From GCA-003244245 sp963823755 (GTDB lineage: Bacteria > Actinomycetota > Actinomycetes > Mycobacteriales > Pseudonocardiaceae): a stretch of 64,000 bases of DNA. A model generated the notes under the pieces. The model had not been told where the DNA came from and searched no databases. It was given only the letters and a program-made list of their open reading frames with translations. This document shows positions 43,314-52,303 of this stretch, in pieces. The position numbers and the translations under genes were made by a program. Where the stretch lies: positions 62,001-126,000 of the forward strand of contig CAWGMP010000002.1 of NCBI GenBank assembly GCA_963823755.1, written 5' to 3'. Numbering within the stretch: the first letter of the stretch is position 1; each line of letters begins with the position of its first letter.

Positions 43314-43540
43314 CGGTTCTGGCCGGAACGACCGGACAACGCGCACCTCGCCTTCGGCGGCGGCGTGCACTACTGCCTCGGCGCCGCACTGGCCAGGAAG
43401 GAGGACCAGGCCGCGCTGACGCGATCGCGACCCGGCTGAGCAACCCACGCCTGGTCGCCGACCCGTCACTGCATCGGCCGAACGTGCTGCTGGGCGGACC
43501 CGAGGAACTCCGGGTCGCCTACGACGGCATGATCAGCTGA
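43314..43540 (+). pseudogene. Cytochrome P450, C-terminal stump
   Basis: Starts directly at the IS6 right end: RFWPERPDNAHLAFGGGVHY then CLGAALARKE, the heme-binding loop with its cysteine ligand, followed, after a one-base shift near 43425, by TRLSNPRLVADPSLH and LLGGPEELRVAYDGM. The remaining ~330 N-terminal residues are missing, presumably deleted with IS6. Confidence 0.75.
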
Positions 43541-43650
43541 TCATGGCCCCCGTCATGGCGGCTGAGTTCCCCGACCTGACATCGTGACACCGCCGCGGTG
43601 AATCGTAGCCCCTGTCGCCCGCCTTGTTACTCGTCCTGAAAGGGAGTTCG

Positions 43651-44926
43651 ATGGAAGACCGCACCATGTCAGGGTCCACAGAAGCTCGGGACGATCGGGC
43701 GATTCTCGCGACGACGCCTGCTGGAAATCTGCGGCGCTATTGGGCTTGCCGCGCTGGGCGCGGCGAGTTTGGGTGCCACAGCTGGCTGCGGTACCGCGTC
43801 TGGAGCGGGCCAGGGCACGACTATGCCGCCAGCTGCGGTCGGCCCGGGGCCGAATTCGGTCCAGGCCACCGCGCCGTCTCCGAAGGGCGTGCTGGGCGCG
43901 AACATCAACGGCGATACTGACTGGTCGAACTTCGCCGAACTCCACGCTGTGTCGGCGACCTGGCTCCGCGGGTTTTTCCCCATGCCCGACGCCGACAATG
44001 GGGCGGTGGCCAGCCAACCCCTGATCCGAACATTGCTGGCGGCCGGCGCGCAGGGATACCACACCGTGCTCTCGCTGAAATTTCCCTACTTCAAGGAATC
44101 CATACCCACCCCCGGAAGTCCTGCCATGGCGACCGCGCTGCAGCGGCTGACCGCCGTGCTGCCGGCCGTCATGGGCAAGGTGGACATCCTGGCCATCGGC
44201 AACGAACCGTTCATCGAATGTCAGGATCGCAACAGCAGTGCACTCAACGTGTTCTACGAGACGATGGCGCACCACGTCATCTCCTACCGCAAACCACACG
44301 GCGGCAGGACTGGGCTGTACATGGGCGCGCTCAACCACCTGGACCAACAAGGCTGGCGCACGGCCACCACGGATCGCTGGATGGCCTACGTGAAGAGCAC
44401 CCCGGCTCTCGACGGTGTGGACATTCATCCCCACCTGCCCCATGTGGCCGCCGGCCAGGACTACCTCGACTACATCCTTCCGCGGATGCGCGCCGATCAG
44501 ACGTTCCTGGCCACCGAATTCTCGCTCGTGCTGTTCTGGAAAGCGCAGATGACTGCCCCCGTCTCTGCCGAGTTCGCCGCTCGGTACGGTCTGCCGCCTG
44601 ACACCTTGGTGTGGCAGGTGATCGAGGATGCCATCCAGCATCGGTTCCCCCAGCAGAAGTGGAACGACTTCCTGTCGATGTCCCCCTGGTTCGCGAACAA
44701 CAGCAACTTTCTGCACGACCAGGTCACGAAGTTCCGCGCCACTGGACGACTCGCTGTCGCCACCTACGGCGTGACCCAGGACGCCAACATGGTCGCCCAC
44801 TTCGGGCCGGGCTCGACACCGTGGCTGCTGGACAGCCTGTTCTGCCCCTACACGGTGCAACCCGGGCAAAACGGCCTGCCCGGACAGACGACCCCCTGGG
44901 TCACGCAATTCCGCGCACTCCAGTGA
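43651..44926 (+). CDS. Secreted glycoside hydrolase-like lipoprotein (start out of frame)
   Basis: The mature part (from ~43770) resembles (beta/alpha)8 glycosidases: ILAIGNEPFIEC holds a likely acid/base Glu, GVDIHPHLPH a barrel strand, and FLATEFSLVLFW a likely nucleophile Glu. In the same frame just upstream is a Tat-like lipoprotein signal (GRFSRRRLLEICGAIGLAAL ending in a TAGC lipobox), but that frame has no start codon after the stop at 43637. ATG 43651 with AAAGGGAG upstream is the natural start and is one frame away, so a single-base shift near 43690-43710 separates them. The family is tentative and the substrate unknown. Confidence 0.6.
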
Positions 44927-45206
44927 TGGTGGGGCCGTGGCCTCATGCCACCAGAGGTCTGTGGGCTCGAAAACTCGATGCAGTGCTTGACCTGTAGGTG
45001 TGGGCTGCCCGGCTCGGGGGAGGGTGGTGAAGATCGCGTCGGGGGACTGAGCGAGGGGACGGCGCTCAGCACGGATCAGGAGTTCATTGCTTTTCTGGCT
45101 CTGCACCCACTGCGGGTAGGGCGGGCGAGGACGATAACGTCCGGGATCGCCGAGAGCTGATCCTGGGGACCACCGTGAATGGTCCACCGCTAAGTATCGG
45201 TCCTGC
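44927..45206. other. Intergenic, no gene seen
   Basis: Contains GGCTCGAAAACTCGATGCAG, a fragment also present near 10656 and related to the 13168/14422 direct repeats. Confidence 0.4.
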
Positions 45207-45678
45207 CCAGGAGCAGGAGCCAAACAGGAGCCGCGACTGTTCCAGGACCTACCCCAACTGCTGTCACCTACCGCCGACAGACCCGTCATGGACAGGGGAT
45301 TCTCTGTTTCCGCAGGTCAGCGGATGGTGTGGATAACCCTGGGGAAGAAGTGGCAACTTCTCGTCAGGTCAAGGGGTCGCGGTTCCTACTCCGGGCCGCT
45401 GCGATCACGCTCTGGTAACCCAGTTTACTGGCACCAGGGCAGCGGTGGGGCCTTACCCGGGTTTTCGGGTGAGTTTCGGTTCCTGCTGGGGGGATGTGTG
45501 GTGTCGCTGCTGGATGATCATGAGGGGGAATCTCGCCGTCACTGGCCTCGGACTCTCTTGCTGAACATCGTCACGTCGCTGGTGGTCGGGCTTGAGTGTG
45601 TCTTTTTGATCTTCTGGCTGGTCAACGTCTGACAAGGATGCCCAGGCCAGGACATGTGAGGGACTTTTGTCACCCGCA
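45207..45678 (+). repeat. Dispersed element, right two-thirds (copy G)
   Basis: CCAGGAGCAGGAGC, then GATAACCCTGGGGAAGAAGTG, the hairpin CTTACCCG...CGGGTGAG (one G-T pair) and a diverged end TTTTGTCACCCGCA. Confidence 0.65.
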
Positions 45679-45699
45679 CCAGCTTGGCGGTCGCGTAGG

Positions 45700-46183
45700 T
45701 CATCGGTGCTGCTGTTGTCCGGAGCTAGTGGGCAGGCGGTCGAGGACGGTGGTGAGGATCGCGGTGTCGATGACGTCGAGGCCGGTGAGGGTGAGGAGCT
45801 GTGCGCGGTCGCGGGCTCCGGCCAGGACCTGGCGCAACGCGATGATCAGGTTGGTCCAGTTGGTGCTGGCGCCGAGCTCGTCGAGGGTGTTGGTGAGCTC
45901 GGTGGGGGTGTGACCGTTGGTGGCCGCGGCGACGATGGCGGTGATGAGTGGGTCCCATTCCGTGAGGTGGCGCTCGATTGGGTTCCATGCCAGCTGGTCG
46001 CGCAGGATCGCGGCGTTGCTGAGCAGCTTAGCCAGGGCGCGGTCGGCAACATCGAGATCCGGGCACAGCGCGGACACCAGCCGGCCAAAGTGGACACCCT
46101 CACCGGCGTCGACCAATCCGATGACCTCATGCAACGTCGTGGGTAGCGCCGGAGCCTCGGACCGGTCGGTATCGCCCCGGAGT
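45700..46183 (-). pseudogene. C-terminal part of the CHAT-STAND-TPR protein (shifted frame)
   Basis: Continues the upstream protein if one extra base near 46183 is removed: LRGDTDRSEAPALPTTLHEV, VHFGRLVSALCPDLDVADR, then helical ILRDQLAWNPIERHL and LDELGASTNWTNLI. About 150 residues. Confidence 0.65.
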
Positions 46184-49100
46184 CTCGCGGGCGAGTGTGC
46201 GGAGTGTTCGGGTGCGCGAGGGAATGTCACCGATGACGGTTTTGAGGAGGCCGGCGGCGAGACGGTGGGCTCGCTGCTCGCCAGGGTCCGCACGGATACC
46301 GGACAGGTAGTTGGCCAAGTTGTGGTGCGAGGCCGAAATAGCACTTGGGTCAGGGCGGGTGTAGAGGAGGCGCAGCGCAGTGCGTTGGAGTCGGACGGCG
46401 TCTAGGAGACGACCCCTGGTGTTTTCCAGATCGGCACGCGCGCCGTACACCCCACCTAGCCTGGTGATATCCCCGGCAGCGTCGAACACCTGCTGGCATT
46501 CGCGCAGGAGCTGATCAGCCTCGGGCAGCCGACCGAGGCGGATCAGGGGACCGTAGTTGTTGAATCGGGTGCGGGCGGTCTCGTGTGCGCTGAGGCCGCG
46601 CCGCCGCTGGACGATGGCGATCTCGTTGGTGAGGTCGAGGGCCTGCTCCCACCGCTCCAGTGCCCGCGCGGAAATGCAACCGGCCTCAAGGACCCACACC
46701 TGGACGAGCCAGGGGGGCGTTATGTCGTTGTCGGCGGGTTGGTCGGGGAGCTCCGCCATGCGGTCACGCACGATGGACAGGTCGGTGAGGACTTGCTCAT
46801 GGTGACCGAGCAAGCAGTGAATATGCAGCCGCTGGCCTTGGTCTCCTAATTGAGTCCAGGATCCCAGCCCTGCGTGGCGGGTGTGCGCGATTCTCTGCTC
46901 GCTGAGGGTAAGGGCCTCGCGGAGCCGGCCCTGATCGCACAGCAGGGTGACCAGATCCCCGGCGACAGCAGAGGCCAGGCGGTGGTCACTGCCGGTGGTG
47001 GCCTGGTCATAGACGCGGCGGAACACGACTTCGGCCTCGGCGGGATCCACGTCGCTGAGCGCTGTGGCGAGCGTGCCGAGATGAACAGGATCGCCGGTGG
47101 ACTCAACGATGCGCCGCAGCGGCGGGATGACGGCGTGGGCGGTGATCGGTGAGTAACGGTCCCGCCCCCGGACTGCTGCGAGGAGACCGCCGGCGGTGTC
47201 CCAGTCGTGTTGGCGCAGCAGGTAGGGGGCGGCGGCCAGCCCGGCCCGGATCACGAGTTGCCCCGCGTCCTGCCCGGCCCGTTCCTGCCCGATCCCCCAC
47301 AGGGCAACGGTGGTCCACCAGGCGGCGAGTTCGGCGTCGACCGCAGTGCTGACCTGCTCGGGGGTCGTGGTGCGGATGGCCTCGGCGATGCCGGGGTGGA
47401 TCCGGTAGTCCACCGGGGAGTCCAGGTCGGCGGGGGCGCGGGGCTCAGCGGCAACCAGCGCGGCGTCGAGTAGCGGGGTGAGCGCCTCGTCCAGCGGTGG
47501 GGGCCCTCCGAGCTGGTCCAGTCGCCGCCACAGAGCGGTCCAGGTCCCCTCCAGGGTGACCGAGTCGCGGTCGGTTTCCTCGACCCGGCACAGGGCTTGC
47601 AGTAGCAGCCGCGCCGGGGCGGGCAGGGTCGCGGTGGCGTCGGTGGCCCAGGCGGTCAGGGTCCGCAGGAACTGCGCGGCATCCAGCGCGGTGTCGCCCT
47701 GGGTGAGAAACGCGCTCAGCGCGGCGCCGTCCACGGCGGCCTCGGCCGCGGCCAACTGGGAGATCAGCCGGGTCCGGTCGGCGGCAGCGGCGTCGGCGAG
47801 CTCGAGCAGCTTGGGGTGGCCCTGGACCAGGGTGAGCACCCGGCGGCCCAGCGCGGGATCCGCTAGCTCACCCCGCACGGGTTGCGTTTCGTTGTGCAGC
47901 AGGGCTCGCAGGTTGGGTAGTTGCCGGGCCAGCAGCACCGACTCGTCCCGGGACAGCGCATGCACCGGGCGGACCAGCACGGCCTCAGTGCTCAACCCGG
48001 CGGGTGGAATCCGGCTGGTCAGGATCACCCGGGATTCCCCGCCGTGACCAGTGAGCGCACCGATCAAGGGTGCCCAGCGAGGGTCGCGCCACTGCCCCTC
48101 GGCGGTGAGCAGGGTCTCCAGATTGTCCACCACCAGCAGCAACCCGACCTCCGCCAGCAGCGCGCGCAGCCGCGGCAGGAACTTCTCCAGCACAGCCGGG
48201 GTGGCGATCTTGTCGAGCATCGTGAACCCGTAGTCCCCGAGCTGGGCCTCCAGCGCGATTGCCAGCAGCCGCAACGCGTCACCGAACTGCTCAGGGTCGG
48301 TGGGTGCGGACCAGAAGGCCATCGCGGCGAAGGCTCGCTGGTGGCGGTAGGCCAGCTCCAATGCGCATGCGGTCTTTCCCGCGCCGGCCATCCCGTGAAA
48401 CAGCACTGCGGTGCGCCCGGACTCCGGAGCCAGGGCGGTGCTGGCGGCGGCCATCGCCTCGGCCCGGCCCACAAACCGCGGCGGCTCCGGGGGAAACCCG
48501 GCCATCCGCTGCCCGGCCGGATCCATGATCGGTTGCCCGGGCGGCGGAGCCAGGGACAACCCCGCCGCCATGGTGCAGAACAGTGCCACGGTGCCTACCG
48601 AGATCGCCGGCCGGGCCGCCGACGGGGTAATTCCCGCCGTGGCGGGCACGGCCGCGGCCAGCGCCCGATCCACCGGCTGGGCCTGGCGGAACACCCTGTC
48701 GTAGAACTCCTCAGCGAACCCGACGGCGAAATCGTCGACCACCGGGTAGCGCATCGCCACCACCGCGCACCTCAACTCCGCCACCAACGCCCTGGCCAAC
48801 CCCACCGGGCTGGTCGCGGACCCGGCTTCCTGGGCCGCCTGAGCCTCCAGCTCCGTGGCCGGATCGTCCAAACCCAGCCAGCGCAGCGTCTCGGCAGTGG
48901 TCGCCGCAGCAGACTGGCACGCCGAGACCACCGCCAGCTTCACCCGTGGGCGCATCGGCCGCAACAAGGCGACCAACTCCGCTGTGGACACCGGATCCGG
49001 TGAGCCGTCCGCGCGCTCCAACAAGAACTGCCCCACCCCGCCATGCCCGGACAGGTGCAGCACATCCCACCCATCCCCGGACTCGGCCAGATCCGCCAGC

Positions 49101-49762
49101 ACCTCCCGGGTCACCCCGTACTGGGCGACCTCCAGCTCCACCCGCCGCCCACCCCGGGCCGCGACCCGGCGCACCAACCGGGACAACTCGTAACGCTCCC
49201 GGCGCAACGCCAACGCTGAGGTGGCCGCCGGCAGACTGAACACCCCCAGCATTCGCAACGCCGCACCCACCGGCGCCTTGCCCACACCAGCTGGCCCAGG
49301 TAGGTCATAGACCAGGCTCACATCACCCCGGGCCGCCAACGGCACCCCACCCACGTGAGCCAGCTCCCACGGCCGGAACGCCAGGAACTCCCCACCCGCA
49401 GGCACCTGCACTCGCACCGTCACCGGCGCGGCCGCCGCCACGGCTCGACCGACGGTCTGTCCCAACGCCACCGATCCGATCCAGGCCCCCACCCGGCGCA
49501 CCCATTCCGCCTCGCTGGCCACCCGGCGATCTGGATCAGCCCGCCACCGCAAGAACCGGTACAGATCTCCAAACGCCTCCGTCTCCGATCCTGCTGGATC
49601 CAGCTCCACCTGATGATCAGCCAGCGCCGCTCCCGAGCGTTCGTCCACCAGCAACCAGCGCCACCGGCATGGCCCGGTCACCTCAACCGCCCGCAGCAGC
49701 AACCCCACGACACCTCCATCGATAACCAGCGCCACGACAGCACGGGCCGGCTGCCCTACCAT
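46127..49762 (-). CDS. CHAT protease-STAND ATPase-TPR protein
   Basis: Numbered from ATG 49762. CHAT caspase-like protease at ~120-375 with the dyad His240 (VLHLSGHGG) and Cys282 (VVSACQSAAA). A short hydrophobic linker (VGTVALFCTMAAGLSL) precedes a STAND/NB-ARC-type ATPase: FVGRAEAMAA, Walker A HGMAGAGKT (457-464) and Walker B LLLVVDNLETLL (Asp546). The C-terminal half is helical TPR repeats (HEQVLTDLSIVRDRMAEL, RLPEADQLLRECQQVF). Such proteins are thought to unleash the protease on a partner after TPR sensing. No obvious substrate gene adjoins. The frame is cut at 46127 by an apparent one-base insertion. The frame is open to 50005, but upstream residues lack family likeness. Confidence 0.8.
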   Translation of the reverse strand: MVGQPARAVVALVIDGGVVGLLLRAVEVTGPCRWRWLLVDERSGAALADHQVELDPAGSETEAFGDLYRFLRWRADPDRRVASEAEWVRRVGAWIGSVALGQTVGRAVAAAAPVTVRVQVPAGGEFLAFRPWELAHVGGVPLAARGDVSLVYDLPGPAGVGKAPVGAALRMLGVFSLPAATSALALRRERYELSRLVRRVAARGGRRVELEVAQYGVTREVLADLAESGDGWDVLHLSGHGGVGQFLLERADGSPDPVSTAELVALLRPMRPRVKLAVVSACQSAAATTAETLRWLGLDDPATELEAQAAQEAGSATSPVGLARALVAELRCAVVAMRYPVVDDFAVGFAEEFYDRVFRQAQPVDRALAAAVPATAGITPSAARPAISVGTVALFCTMAAGLSLAPPPGQPIMDPAGQRMAGFPPEPPRFVGRAEAMAAASTALAPESGRTAVLFHGMAGAGKTACALELAYRHQRAFAAMAFWSAPTDPEQFGDALRLLAIALEAQLGDYGFTMLDKIATPAVLEKFLPRLRALLAEVGLLLVVDNLETLLTAEGQWRDPRWAPLIGALTGHGGESRVILTSRIPPAGLSTEAVLVRPVHALSRDESVLLARQLPNLRALLHNETQPVRGELADPALGRRVLTLVQGHPKLLELADAAAADRTRLISQLAAAEAAVDGAALSAFLTQGDTALDAAQFLRTLTAWATDATATLPAPARLLLQALCRVEETDRDSVTLEGTWTALWRRLDQLGGPPPLDEALTPLLDAALVAAEPRAPADLDSPVDYRIHPGIAEAIRTTTPEQVSTAVDAELAAWWTTVALWGIGQERAGQDAGQLVIRAGLAAAPYLLRQHDWDTAGGLLAAVRGRDRYSPITAHAVIPPLRRIVESTGDPVHLGTLATALSDVDPAEAEVVFRRVYDQATTGSDHRLASAVAGDLVTLLCDQGRLREALTLSEQRIAHTRHAGLGSWTQLGDQGQRLHIHCLLGHHEQVLTDLSIVRDRMAELPDQPADNDITPPWLVQVWVLEAGCISARALERWEQALDLTNEIAIVQRRRGLSAHETARTRFNNYGPLIRLGRLPEADQLLRECQQVFDAAGDITRLGGVYGARADLENTRGRLLDAVRLQRTALRLLYTRPDPSAISASHHNLANYLSGIRADPGEQRAHRLAAGLLKTVIGDIPSRTRTLRTLARETPGRYRPVRGSGATHDVA

Positions 49763-50001
49763 CCGTACGATTGCAGACTCAGCGCAGCACGCAACGCCGA
49801 TGTCAACCATGTTCCAGGACCGGCTAGCCCCAGACATCGACGGACACTCAAGATCCAAACTCGCGGTCAGCGGCTTAGGCGGCCTCGCGAGTGCGGTGTT
49901 CAGCGAGACCGACATCCAAGACTGATGCCAACCAGATGCCGACCTCCCGCAAGTGATTTTTCGCCTGACCCCTCCGCAACACCTGTTCGGACCACCAGCA
50001 T
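49763..50001. other. Intergenic between CHAT gene and DUF5753 fragment
   Basis: Presumed promoter region of the CHAT gene; no distinct motif recognised. Confidence 0.35.
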
Positions 50002-50226
50002 CCAAACCTAGCCACGCTGGAAGCCAACGCCACCCACATCCGGCATTTCCTGCCGGCTCTGGTTACCGGACTGCTGCAAACACCCGCATACCTGCATCAA
50101 GCCTTCCACTCACCCATGGCCCCCGTCAGAGTCGATCGGTCACGCTCCCTAGCGCTGAAACTCCAGCTCCAGTCCGTTTTGCATGATCACATCAAGCGTT
50201 TTGATTTCCTGCTCACCGAAAACGCC
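50002..50226 (+). pseudogene. DUF5753 regulator fragment
   Basis: Reads LATLEANATHIRHFLPALVT then GLLQTPAYLHQAFHS and SRSLALKLQLQSVLHDHI, matching the ligand-binding DUF5753 domain of XRE-type regulators. The N-terminal HTH is missing, and the 3' end is cut exactly at the left end of repeat copy H. Confidence 0.6.
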
Positions 50227-50928
50227 TGTAGGGTGCCAAAAGTCCATCACATGTTTTGGCCTGGATCTTCATGTCAGATGTTGACCAACCATGAAGATCA
50301 AAGCGACATACTCAATCCCGGCCGCCAGCGACGTGACGGTGTTGAGCAGGAGGCACTCGGTCGCGTAGTCCAGGTCCTTGAGGGTGAGGGCCGGCTCATC
50401 CCCCTTGTCCGCGTCGACCGCAGCAAAGCTGCTGGCCCCGGTGGGCGGCGTTACTAGGAGCAGGAGCGAAACAGGAGCAGCGACTGTTCCAGGAGCTACC
50501 CGAACTGCTGTCAACTGCTGCCAACAGGCCCGTCATGTGCAGGGGATTCTCTATCTCCGCAGGTCAGCGGATTAGGTAGATAACCCTGGGGGAGAAGTGG
50601 CACCTTTTCGTCAGGTCAAGGGGTCGCGGTCTCTGCTCCGGGCCGCTGCGATCAAGCTCGGGTAACCCAGTCTACTGGCACGACGGCGGCGGTGGGGCCT
50701 CACCCAGGCTTTCGGGTGAGTTTTCGGTTCTGGCTGGTGGGGATGTGGGGTGTCGCTGCTGGTGATCACGAGGGGGAACCTCGCTGTCACTGGCCTCGGG
50801 CTCTTTGGCTGAGTACCGTCACGTTGCTGGCGGTCGGGTTTGAGTGTGTCGTTTTGATCTTCGTGGCTGGTCAACGTCTGAGATGAACGTACAGGTCAGG
50901 GCAGGTGACGGACTTTTGGCACCCTACA
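50227..50928. mobile_element. Full-length 702-bp inverted-repeat element (copy H)
   Basis: TGTAGGGTGCCAAAAGTCC at the left, the inverted form at the right (GACTTTTGGCACCCTACA), same length as copy F. Left neighbour is the truncated DUF5753 gene, right neighbour a truncated transposase. An 81-codon frame (50269-50514, minus) is open as in copy F. Confidence 0.7.
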
Positions 50929-50929
50929 G

Positions 50930-51085
50930 GGGTGTGGTGATCTGACGGTGCAGCACAGTAACTTCGTGGCGCAAGATCAATGTCTCGATGTTTTTGGCGG
51001 CAGAGGTTCGCGACAGCAGCACCAGCCAGGCGAAGACACGGGTGGCGATCAGAGAGAGCATCCGCACAAGTACGTGGCTGATCAT
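50930..51085 (-). pseudogene. Integrase-type transposase, N-terminal stump
   Basis: ATG 51085: MISHVLVRMLSLIATRVFAW, then AAKNIETLILRHEVTVLHR, the typical N-terminus. It is cut where repeat copy H ends. Confidence 0.65.
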
Positions 51086-51449
51086 GCCGGACCGGGCCCG
51101 AGCGCTTGTTACCGGGTCAGATCCGGTGAAGCCCTTCTGGAGCACTATGGGGTGCGACGCAGTAATGCGCCGCACCTACCCGGTGAGGCAGCGCGGCCAG
51201 GCTTGTTTGATCGGGTGTGTGGTGAACCGGGGTACCGGCGGTGGAAGTCGTTCGGAGTGGCCGCCGCTATCGCAGTGCTCGACCCGGCCCGTCAGCTCTG
51301 ATGCGATGACCAGTTCAATCCGGTCAGCGTTCCTCTGCCCCCACTATGTTCCGCTCTCCGGTGGGTCGTGTTGACCTTGTTGATCGGCGCCGCCACCGCG
51401 CCGAGGTTGGTGTAGGTCACGGCCCTCCCGCTGCTTCTTTACTTGGTCT
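51086..51449. other. No supportable gene
   Basis: A plus-strand frame (to 51301) ends RRWKSFGVAAAIAVLDPARQ and looks protein-like, but it has no recognisable start or family. Confidence 0.35.
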
Positions 51450-51655
51450 TCAGCGGAGGGGTGTGTCGGGGCCGATGACCTTGTGGAAGAAAGCGATGGC
51501 CCCGCTGGCCGCGGCCAGCCCCGCCAGCGCTGCCGAGATGAGGTTGTGCTCGGCGAGGGCGGTCAAGGTGGGAGCGTTGCGCCGCATAGCACACCCAGCA
51601 GCAGGATCAGAGTGGTTCGGATGCTGAGCAACGGAGGTGGATTGGGGTTGGACAC
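51450..51655 (-). pseudogene. Small membrane protein, frameshifted
   Basis: GTG 51655 with GAGGAG upstream: VSNPNPPPLLSIRTTLILLL, then a shift near 51577 into LTALAEHNLISAALAGLAAA and IAFFHKVIGPDTPLR. Two hydrophobic helices, ~67 residues when joined. The family is not named with confidence. Confidence 0.5.
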
Positions 51656-52303
51656 GGATGCTCCTCGAAGTTGGCGACCTGGCCAGTGGCCGGTTAACGC
51701 AGAACTCATATGTTGCGAGGGGATAGATCTACCCCCTTGCTTGGCCTGCCGGCGCTTTCTTCTAAAAATCTTGAGATGGGCCGGGGTGTTCGGGGGTCGA
51801 GCGACATAGGAAGGGCTCGTCAACGTATGGGGACGTAGACGATCCGCCAAGGAATCGGCTAGGGCTGCAACGTAAATGATCCGTTCGCACGAGAGGTCGC
51901 CATGGTCTGTCGCCGGGAGCGCGACGGTCAGCGACGGCCAGCGACGCCCGCGACCTGCAACGGATGATCGCGCGGCTGCAACGCCGGTGTGGTCCGCCGC
52001 GCTCGACGAGGTCGAGGTCGATGATGAGCGGGCGCGGGTCGCGGGGGTGGTGTTGGGGTGTTGGTTGCTGTTCATCGCCGTTCTCCTTCTAGGTGAGCCG
52101 GCGAGGTCGAGTGAGGCCGGCGGTGCTGGCCCGGGTGGGCCGTGTCGTTACCGGATGAAGAGTCGGCCTGTGACATACCTGCGGCCCAGGGGCCGCGCAC
52201 CCGTCGACCCGAGCGTCTGCCCGGGCGGGACCCGGGCGTTTTCCCGGGTCACCCGGGGACTCGTCCCGGGACAGCCTGGGTCGGGGCCGCGCATCATGTA
52301 CCG

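Noticed and set aside
43553..45289. 578-codon minus-strand frame over the glycosidase gene
   Set aside because: Shadow of the coding strand; its start lies in the dispersed repeat and it has no recognisable domain.
47921..49003. 360-codon frame antisense to the CHAT gene
   Set aside because: Low-complexity Arg/Gly/His content; the minus strand carries CHAT and P-loop motifs.
51563..52075. 170-codon minus-strand frame
   Set aside because: Thr/Ser/Arg-rich without domains; its 3' part coincides with the small membrane protein, which has its own good start.
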